Positions 56,171-64,000 of a stretch of 64,000 bases of DNA are shown piece after piece. Below the pieces are notes generated by a model. It ran no database searches. It saw nothing but the letters and a program-made list of their open reading frames with translations, and was not told the origin of the DNA. A program made the translations under genes and the position numbers. This DNA is from Tolypeutes matacus (lineage: Eukaryota > Chordata > Mammalia > Cingulata > Chlamyphoridae): NCBI GenBank assembly GCA_026826555.1, contig JAKSZT010054334.1, forward strand, positions 32,225,556-32,289,555. Direction: 5' to 3'. Within the stretch, counting starts at the first letter, position 1. Every line of letters begins with the position of its first letter.

Positions 56171-56890
56171 CTCTAACTCCTTTTGTCTCCCCTTTCAGAT
56201 AATGAATTGAGCTAAATGCCATGCACTGTGTTGGACACTTAGTGAACTATTTTATAAACAGCCCTCCAGCTTTTGGAGCTGTCTGGGCAGTCTTTTATTA
56301 TGTTCTTCCTTCACAGCCCTGGAGAAGCAGACTCAGAAAAGCTGCATTCTGTCTCCTTTTCATTTTCTTGTGATGGTACACAAGATGTAATTTCTTCTAA
56401 GAAGTGGTAACCACATGTGTGAGCCAAGGAAAAAAGGAAATGACAGAGTTTTCTTACCATAGGTATTACCTACATAGTTTACTAAGAAATTTATGGCTTA
56501 CAAATACTGATTTGAAAAAGCTTCAAGGAAATCCTAGACCATTGTTTCTGACTTTAAATAGTTTTTCTGAAGAGATCAAGTCGAATCTTGTATGACCACC
56601 TTTTATTTGGAATACCTCTTGCATAGTAGATGATCCTGTGAACTGGTTCATTGTGATAGCAATCTTTGGTCTTCTGTGCAGGAGAAGTAGGGATCTATTT
56701 TTGCTGTACCTGTGTGTGGTCTAGTCAGCTACTTTCCATTTTCTGAGTACTGTACTAAATGCTGAGGAAGGGGAGAATGGGCACAAAGGAAGAAGAACCT
56801 AACTCAAGATGCAGATTAGAATTTAGTTAGAATGATAAACTCTTGTAGCTCATTTATGAAAACTTTTGGAATTGTTCAGACTCGGTACCC
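56171..56890. other. Unique-looking DNA
   Basis: The 63-codon frame at 56404-56595 has a coding-like look but no recognised domain. Nothing else seen. Confidence 0.35.
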
Positions 56891-56894
56891 TTCG

Positions 56895-57395
56895 ATATCA
56901 CCAGTTGGGGTGGAAGCTTTCTGAGCTTTATAACTAACTAAAAGAGGAAGAAGAGAACCTCCAGAAACATATTCTTGGTGCTTGTCAGCAAGTAAACATG
57001 CCTAAAAGGAATTAATGATGTGTGTAAAAGTTTTGCGCCTCTTCAGGCCAAGACAGCTAGTTCAGGAAATGATAGAAGATGGCAAGAAACTGGGCGGCCA
57101 AACCACTACTGCCACAAGAGGATTCCATGGAGATGTAGGAGATCTGGTGTGTGTTCTTGATGTTATGAAAATACCATGTTGAAGACAACCCAGCATACCC
57201 AGTGCAATTTTGGAATCAGACATGTAGTTAGGGAGAGGTAGCTCCTCACTGTAACTGATGTTCAAAATGATAACACCAAGTCCCTAATAGTTTAAGTTGT
57301 TTTCAGTACATTCTTCTCTATGGAATTGGCAATATGTATTGTAATTTATAAATATTTCAATAAAAAATATGACACTTTAGCTATTAAAAAAACCC
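56895..57395 (+). pseudogene. Possible processed pseudogene, parent unidentified
   Basis: A stretch of exon-like composition is followed by an AT-rich 3' UTR-like part, AATAAA at about 57360 and an A run at 57387-57393, the form of a processed mRNA copy. One plus frame from about 57012 to 57179 is open and reads as protein-like sequence including RLFRPRQLVQEMIEDGKKLG. Upstream, a different frame gives LKEEEENLQKHILGACQQV, suggesting frameshifts. I do not recognise the parent gene. An upstream boundary and TSD are not clear. Confidence 0.4.
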
Positions 57396-57399
57396 AGTC

Positions 57400-58040
57400 T
57401 TCTCAGAGGACTTACTTCTTAAGCATTCTGGATAATTGAGGCTTCCTTGAATACAGTTTTGTCATAAACCATTGAAATTTCTATTCTGATATCCCATGTG
57501 GAGTTTTTAATCAAATCTTAAGAAAGAAATGGATCTGGGGGAAAAAAAAAGAGGAATGAACTGTTCGTCTACCTGGAGATTTATAAAAAATGTGAACATC
57601 TGAGTCTAGTGGGACTTACTTATTGGATCTCAACATTTTATACTAGAACTGAGTTTTCTCATGAAATATAAAAGATATTAAGTGAAAAACAAGTGAAAGG
57701 AAATACTTCACACAGTGAATAGAATATTTGTAGAATATATTACCTACATGAGGTGTTTTATAGAGAAAATAGGTAGATTCAAAAATGCTTCCAAAATGTT
57801 GCTAAATCACTGGACTGAATTATAAGCTTTTCTGGTTATGGAAAGAAAATACTAAGTACCTACTCTGTGTCAGGCATTGTGTTTTGTTCTGGGGATTCCA
57901 GACCTAATCTTTTCCCCTTAGAAACCTATAATCTGGTGAGAGGAGACAAATCAGTAAAGTAATCCCTGGCATGTAAAAGAAAGTGTAGAGTGCTATGAAG
58001 TCCCATTGCACCATAGACCATTTCTTTCCCTCTACAAAGA
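57400..58040. other. AT-rich DNA with an old L2/MIR-class patch
   Basis: Bases 57850-58010 (GTACCTACTCTGTGTCAGGC, ATTGTGTTTTGTTCTGGGG, AGTGTAGAGTGCTATG) match the tentative ancient repeat seen at 38.2 and 51.5 kb. The remainder is unassigned. Confidence 0.4.
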
Positions 58041-58044
58041 CATT

Positions 58045-59335
58045 TTATTAATCTTTTTGTTGTTGTTGTTGTTAGAGAAGTTGTAGGTTTACAGAAATAT
58101 CATGCCTAAAATATATAAAATACAGAGTTCCAACAGTTAACAGTTAAAGTTCCTATTATTAACACCTTGCATTTGTGTGGTACATTTCTTACAATTCACA
58201 AAAGACTATTTTTATAATTGTACTATTAATTGTAGTCCATTGTTTACAATAGAGTGCATTGTGTTATACAGGCCTATGTTTTTGAAAAATGTTTATTCAA
58301 GTAACATATATATATATATATATGACCTAAATTTTCCCCTTTTAACCACATGTATATGTATGATTCAGTGCTGTTAATTACTTTTGCAATATTGTGCAAC
58401 CATCACCACCATACAATACCAAAAACATTTACATTGTTCCAATAGGAACCCTGGACATTTTAAACCTTAACTTCCCACTTCCTTCCATCCCCTGGTAACC
58501 TGTATTCTAGATTTGGACTGTAGTAGTTTCTTATTCTAATTATTTCATATCAGTGGATCATACAATATTTGTCCTTTTGTGTCTGGCTTATAGTACTCAA
58601 CATGGTATCTTCATCCATGTTGTTGTATGTATCAACTTCATTCCCTCATATGTTTGAATAATATTCCATTACATGTATATACTACGTTTTGTTTATCCAT
58701 TCATTGGTTGATGGACACTTGGGTTGTATCCATCTTTTGGCAGTTGCTACTAATGCCGTTCTGAACATTGGTGTGCATATATCTCTTCGAGTCCCTGCTT
58801 TCAATTCTTTTGGTATATACCTAGCAGAAGGATTGTTGAGATATAAGGTAATTCTGTATTTTCAGAAGAACTGTCAAACTGTCTTCTACAGTGGCTGCAC
58901 CGTTTTACATTCCCATCAGCAGTGAATGAGTTTTCCGGTTCTCCGTATCGTTTTACATTCCCATCAGCAGTGAATGAGTTTTCCGGTTCTCCGTATCCTC
59001 TCCAACACTTGTTATTTTTCTTTTTCTTTTTAACAGCCATTCTAATGCTATTAGAATTACTAGAATTAGTATCTCATTGTGGTTTTGAGATACATTTCTT
59101 TCATGGCTAATGATGTTGAGCATATTTTCATGTGCTTTTTGTCCATGTGCATATCTTCTTTGGAGAAATATTTATTCAAGTCTCTTGTCCATTTTAAAAA
59201 TTGGGTTGTTTGTCTTTTGGTTGTAAAATTTTAGCATTTCTTTATATATTTTGGATATCAAACCTTTACTAGATATGCGGTTTCCAAATATTTCCTTCCA
59301 TTGTATAGGTTGTCATTTTATTTTTAATTAATTAA
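58045..59335 (-). mobile_element. L1 3' UTR and ORF2 C-terminal end
   Basis: From the left: tail-like T run with GTTGTTGTTGTTG, the 3' UTR (GAAGTTGTAGGTTTACAGAA, ATTTTCCCCTTTTAACCACA) and then antisense ORF2 end. The latter shows CATTCATTGGTTGATGGACA, TTGGTATATACCTAGCAGAA and ACTTGTTATTTTTCTTTTT. It is probably continuous with sequence beyond the younger L1 that follows. A 48-base tandem duplication lies inside. Confidence 0.85.
58901..58996. repeat. Perfect 48-bp tandem duplication in L1 ORF2
   Basis: The unit starting CGTTTTACATTCCCATCAGC and ending GGTTCTCCGTAT occurs at 58901-58948 and again at 58949-58996 with no differences. Being 48 bases it keeps the frame and adds 16 codons on the minus strand, where ENSFTADGNVKRYGEP is repeated. 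The identity of the copies points to a recent event. Confidence 0.95.
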
Positions 59336-60900
59336 ATTTTTAAAAAATATTTTAAAAGATGCTTAGATTACGTAAATGTTACACAAAAATTACAGGGATT
59401 CCCATGTTCTCCACCTCCCACATCTCCCATAACATCCCACATAAACATCTTTCATTAGTGTGGCACATCACCTGTGATGGATATACACATCCTGGGGCTT
59501 TGCCACTAAACATGGACCATAGTTCACATTGTAGACTACACTCTCTCCCATACAGTTCTGCATGGTATATGCTGATGTAAAATGGCCTATATCTGTCGTT
59601 GTAATGTCACTCAGGATAATTCCCAAGTCCTGAAAAAACCCCTGTATTATAACCCCTTTTCTTTCTCCCTGCCCCTAAAGTGTCCAGTGGCCACTGGCTC
59701 CACATCAATGTTGTAATTTCTTCCATTGCTTGAGTCACAATATGTCTACAACAGAATACCAGTAAGTCCACTCTAGTCCATAGTTCTTCGCCCAATCCTG
59801 AGGAGTCTGGGATGGTGATGTCCACTCCACCTCCAAGTGAGAGGGGGCTTATATCCCATGGATAAGATGGATGGGATTGTCCTGCCTGCAGCTGTAGACT
59901 CTCTCCATTCCCTGGGATGGCCATTGTCCATCATCATCTCCTCGCCAGGTGACTTGGGTGAGTCATTGAGCTGTGGAGTAGGAGTTGCAGCTCCACCGAG
60001 ATTCCAGGCACAGCTGGCACATGGGCAGGCCAAAGGCTCCAGTCTCTGGAAGTACACTTACAAACTCCAGCACCACATATAGGTTTGAATAGAAGGGACT
60101 GATGGACCATGTGCAGGGAGGACTTATTTGAGTCCAATTCTGTGACTGTCAGGAACACAGATTCCAAAGTATAGCCCACTGGTAAGGCATCAATCTCTGG
60201 AGCTACCCCCTCTAATATAGGACCTGGGTGTCTCCAGAACCCTCAGGAACCCCTCTGTGTGGGGTGATATCCAGTTTGGTGTTCTATGAGATCCTGCTGA
60301 GGTGTGCATAAGCGGGACATCTGGGATGACCTCCCGACTCTCTTTGAAGTCTCTTAGCCACATGAACCCATTTACCTTTACCTTTCCTCGCTTTTATTCA
60401 AGGTCTTTTTTCAGTCTTATTGCCAGTTGGCACTTGGTATTAATCCCTCGTTGCCAGGGAGACTTATCCCCGGGAGTCATGTCCTACGCTGGGTTTGGCT
60501 TAGAGAGAGGCCACATTTGAACAACAAGAAGCCTCTCAGGTGGCAACCCTTAGGCACCCCATAACAGTAGGCTAAGTTTCAATTACAAGAGCAAAGACTC
60601 ATTAGGCTAATCATCAATAACAAGAACCCATTAGTGTACCATCCTCCTTTGCCAGACACTGCCCCTGCACTTGGGGGACTGTTGCTGCTTCCTTGGAGAA
60701 TGTGGCAGAGCCCTCCAGGTTGGGAATTCAGTATTCTCTCATTTATTGAGTGATTCTCCACCCACTGTGACCATGCCCCACCCCCTGGTCATTTGAACAA
60801 TTTTATATATCTTTCATGTACATTCAGGTGAACTTCCTCCCATGAACCTCCCATCCCAGACACCCCCACCAATGACCCTCTTCTGCCCCCATTGTAACCC
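59336..60900 (-). mobile_element. L1 3' UTR of an RT-less L1
   Basis: Begins with an AT-rich tail, then GTTACACAAAAATTACAGGG, TTAGTGTGGCACATCACCTG, CTTATATCCCATGGATAAG, GGATGACCTCCCGACTCTCT and TATCCCCGGGAGTCATGTCC. Further C-rich text (CATCCCAGACACCCCCACC) runs to 60900. At about 1.5 kb it is a long 3' UTR. Frames of up to 105 codons here are chance frames of a non-coding UTR. It joins truncated ORF2 at about 61100. Confidence 0.85.
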
Positions 60901-61099
60901 TTCTATGATCTAAACATTCCTTGAAGATGAAGCCCATATAATAGCCAAATACAATTGATAGGAAAATGAAATAATAAGTTTAAATATAAGAGATAAAATA
61001 CATGGAAACTTAAAAAAAAAGAAATTAAAGGATTGGGATGTTCAAAAAATGCGTAAAAACAAAAACAAACCTTAAAAAAATGTTTTTTTTCAACATTTT

Positions 61100-62330
61100 T
61101 TCTTTTTATCACTGGATTATCGGGTGTCCAGTCTGTACTGTGGCACCTTCTCCCTCTTACACCCCAGTGTATCCCATTTCATTTAGTTCTGCTCTAATCT
61201 TTGTTATTTCCTTCTTTCTACTTCCTTTATGTTTAGTTTGTTGTTGTTTTTCCAATTCCTCCAAGTGTGCAGTTAGGTCTTCACTTTTAGCTCTTTTTTC
61301 TTTTGTAACATATGTATTTATGGGTATGAACTTCCCTCTCAGGACAGCTTTGGCTGCATCCCATAGGTTTTGATATGTTGTGTTGTCATTTTCATTAGTT
61401 TCAAGGTAGTTAGTGATTTCTTTTGAGATTTCCTCCTTGACCCACTGTTTGTCTAAGAGCATGTTGCTTAACTTCCATATCTTTGTGCCTAATCTGTTTC
61501 TCTGGCCCTTAGTGACTTCCAATTTTATTCTATTGTGGTGAGAGAAATTACTTTGTATAATCTCAGTCTTTCTGAATTCTTTGAGAGTTGTTCTGTGGCC
61601 TAGCATGTGTTCTATCTTGGAGTATGATCCATGTGCACTTGAGGAGAATGTAAGTCCTGCTGTATTTGGTTGTTGTGTTCTGTATATGTCTATTAGGTCC
61701 AGGTCCTCTAATGTGTTGTTCAGAGTCTTTGTTCTTCATTGATTCTCTATCTAGATGTTCTGTCTAATGGTGATAATGGTGTATTAAAGTCCCCCACTAT
61801 AATTGTAGAGACATTTATTTCTCCACTTAGTTTTTCCAGAGTTTGCCTCATGTATTTTGAGGCACCCTGATTAGGTGCATAAATATTTATGATTGTTCTC
61901 TATTCTTGAGAGTTTACCCCTTTTACTAATATAGAGTGTCCATCTTTGTCTCTCACAATAGTTTTACATTTTAAGTCTATTTTGATATTAGGATAGCTAC
62001 TCCTGCCTTTTTTGGCTATTGTTTGCTTCTAAAATTTGTTTTCCAGCCATTCACTTTCAGTCTCCTTGAATCCCTGGGTCGAAGGTGGGTTTCTTGTAGA
62101 CAGCATATAGATGGATCATATTTCCTTATCCATTCTGCCAAACTGTGCCTCTTGAGTGGTGAATTTGATCCATTAACATTCAGTGTTATTACTCACAACA
62201 AATTTCTTCAGCCATATTTTCTTTGGGTTAATGTATGTCCTATGTTGTTTTTCTTTCTCTTTTTGCCTTTTTAGTTGTTTTTACACTCTCCTCCAACTCT
62301 TTCTTCCTTGTTTTTTCCTTTCAACTTGTA
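61100..62330 (-). pseudogene. L1 ORF2 remnant: endonuclease and linker only
   Basis: The clearest frame (61157-61606 minus) carries L1 ORF2 motifs of the region after the endonuclease: [55 protein letters not shown] and [16 protein letters not shown]. Upstream on the minus strand (61607-62260) lies the endonuclease region, in broken frames. ORF2p normally continues for some 900 residues with reverse transcriptase and a cysteine-rich end, but here the sequence passes directly from this linker to 3' UTR. ORF2 nicks target DNA and copies RNA; this copy could not reverse transcribe. Confidence 0.85.
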
Positions 62331-63260
62331 GGACTTCTTTTAGTATTTCTTGAAGTGCCAGTTTCTTATTGGCATACTCTCTTAATTTCTGTTTATCTGT
62401 GAATATTTTGAACTCTTCATCATTTTTGAATGCCAGTTTTGCTGGATAGAGAATTCGTGGCTGGAGGTTTTTTTGTTTTAGTACTTTGACTATGTCATAC
62501 CACTATCTTCTTACCTCCAAGCTTTCAGATGAGAAATCTGCACTTAATATTATTGTACTTCCCTTGTATGTGATGGTTCTCTTCTCTCTTGCTGCCTTGA
62601 GTATTTTCTCTTTACCTTGAACATTGGACATTTTGACAAGTATATATCTTGGAGTTGGCCTTTTGGGATTTATACTGTTTGGGGTGCACTGTGCTTCCTG
62701 GACTTGTACATCCATCTCTCTCAATAGGGCTGGGAAGTTTCCAGCCATTATTTCCTTCAACATTCCTTCTGTTCCCTTTCCCTTCCCTTCTCCTTCTGCG
62801 CTGCCTATAATGCATATGTTTGTGCATTTTGTGTTTTCGGTTAAATCCCTGAGTCCCTGCTGGATTTTTTAAATCTTTTTATCTATCTGTTCTACTATGT
62901 GTTTGATTTCAAATGTATTGTCTTCCACATCACTAATTCTTTCTTCTGCCTTGAAATCTGCTGTTATGTGAATCCAGCGTCTTTTTGATTTCTTGGATTG
63001 TGCTATTGATCACTGTCATATCTGTTATCTCTTTATGTATGTTTACAATTTCTTCAGTATATTCTCCCAGTGTCATCTTAATATCCTTAATCTCTTCCTT
63101 CACTTCATTAAGTTGGTCCATGATATTTGTTTGGAAAGCTTTAATTAGTTGTTTGATGTTCTGCATCTCTTCCTGTTTTTTAGTTTGTTCATTGGACTGG
63201 TCCATGTCTTCCTGTTTCTCAGTGTGGTTTGTAATTTTTTGTTGCCCTCTAGTCATTTTA
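62331..63260 (-). pseudogene. L1 ORF1 remnant
   Basis: ORF1p is the RNA-binding coiled-coil trimer of L1. The coiled coil is visible in the frame 62933-63256 (IKQLIKAFQTNIMDQLNEVK, DIKMTLGEYTEEI). The RRM and C-terminal domain appear in 62503-62763 (INPKRPTPRYILVKM, KILKAAREKRTITYKG, LSADFSSESLEVRR). A stop follows LEVRR where the family continues. Remaining C-terminal residues (DEEFKIFTDKQKLRE) are in the sequence down to about 62340. At least one frameshift separates the two main frames near 62870-62930. Confidence 0.88.
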
Positions 63261-64000
63261 TCTTGATGCGTTTATTCAGTTGATTAGGTTCTCTTTCTGC
63301 TCTAGAGTTTTATTTAGCTGGTGGTTATGTGTGTGTTTTAAGTTTTCTTTTTGAGACTTTGCTCTTCTTATTTTATTTCCTTCTTTTTATGTACCCTTGA
63401 AAGCAAAAGATTAGGGCCAGAGGAATTGAAAGATGTGAGAAAGGAAGAAGGATAATAGTAATATTGATAAAAGTTAGAAGAGGGTCCATATAAGACTTAG
63501 TAAAATGAATATTTAACTCATGTAGGCAGTGTAGAGCTATAGGAAAAAAAGTGGATTATCTACAATCAACTGGGAAACCAAATAGAAGAAAATATATATA
63601 ATTATTTAGAAGGCGAGAATGATGAGGAGAGAGAGAAAGAGTGAAGAAAGGGCTGAAAGGAAAAAGTTAATAATAAAAAAAGAGGAAAACAGAATAGATA
63701 GAATAAAAATTGACACCCTTACATTGTGGGATAATGAAAAAAGGTGGTATGTAAGAACCACAACAGAAAGCAGAAAGATGAAGGAAAGAAAAGAGAGAGC
63801 GTTGGGAGACAAAATGAATATACATAGAGAATGGGAAATCACAGAAGAAGAAGCACAGCAAAGAAAGAGACAAGCTAGCAGCACCTAATTTAAAAAAAAA
63901 GAAAGAAAAGAAAAAAAGGGGTGGGGAGAGAAAAGAAAAGCAAGAGACAGCAAATAAAGACTAAGCAACCACACAAGGAAGCAGTGAAACAAAGCTAAGG
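63261..64000 (-). mobile_element. L1 5' region, polypyrimidine on the L1 strand
   Basis: Upstream of ORF1, and so the expected L1 5' UTR. From 63400 the plus strand is almost pure purine (GAGGAGAGAGAGAAAGAGTG and many AAAGAAAAG words), so the L1 sense strand is polypyrimidine. The element continues past the window edge. Frames on both strands here (92 and 89 codons) arise from base skew. Confidence 0.65.

Noticed and set aside
59607..60179. Several frames of 80-105 codons on both strands
   Set aside because: They fall within an L1 3' UTR whose sequence recurs at 18.2 and 49.4 kb as non-coding repeat.
63606..63888. Overlapping frames of about 90 codons on both strands
   Set aside because: Produced by the polypurine tract. 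The composition is almost only Lys/Arg/Glu on one strand and Ser/Leu/Phe on the other.
1..64000. CRISPR array, phage or bacterial operon
   Set aside because: No regularly spaced direct repeats with unique spacers and no compact gene strings. The composition and repeats are mammalian.

Overview
The window is mammalian nuclear DNA, most likely from an armadillo (Dasypus) or another xenarthran. The main evidence is the tRNA-derived DAS-type SINEs (box B-like core GGGTTCGGTTCCCGG followed by GTGCCTCCT and an A-rich tail), several with exact target-site duplications (TSDs). Long L1 3' UTRs and MaLR-type LTRs sit on an AT-rich, CpG-poor background broken by one CpG island. No operons, CRISPR arrays or phage genes were found, and I see no convincing intact protein-coding exon. 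Nearly all long open frames are chance frames in repeats or in GC-rich DNA. Repeat family names were assigned by eye from remembered consensus sequences.

Layout. 1-6.8 kb: a DAS dimer, ancient MIR/L1M fragments and mostly unique AT-rich DNA. 6.84-8.56 kb: a strong TATA-less CpG island with a G-quadruplex-like G tract and a good splice-donor sequence near its right edge, followed by a GT/CG microsatellite and then about 4.5 kb with no repeat I recognise. This is the best candidate for a real gene start in the window, but I cannot name the gene. 13-20 kb: MIR, L2 and DAS copies and two L1 3' UTR insertions, one of which splits a MIR.

20.5-26.9 kb: one old, nearly full-length L1 on the minus strand, opened by later insertions. 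These include two DAS clusters and a U6 snRNA-L1 chimeric retrocopy with a matching target-site duplication. 28-32.4 kb: old L1 and MaLR LTRs, including an LTR inserted into an older MLT1. 33.2-34.3 kb, perhaps further: an intronless, frameshifted retrocopy of KATNBL1.

35-55 kb: ancient LINE 3' ends, MLT1, a MER20-like hAT fossil, L1 3' ends, four DAS SINEs and several solo LTRs with 5-bp duplications. 55-58 kb: mostly unique, with a possible unidentified processed pseudogene. 58-64 kb: two minus-strand L1s in tandem. The second has a 3' UTR, the endonuclease part of ORF2, ORF1 and a polypurine 5' region, but no recognisable reverse transcriptase, a half-L1-like architecture.

The genes do not form a pathway. 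The window is best read as a layered record of retrotransposition around one probable promoter. No new cellular system was recognised. The most unusual items are the U6-L1 chimera, the RT-less L1, the unassigned CpG-island promoter and a 40-base near-perfect palindrome.
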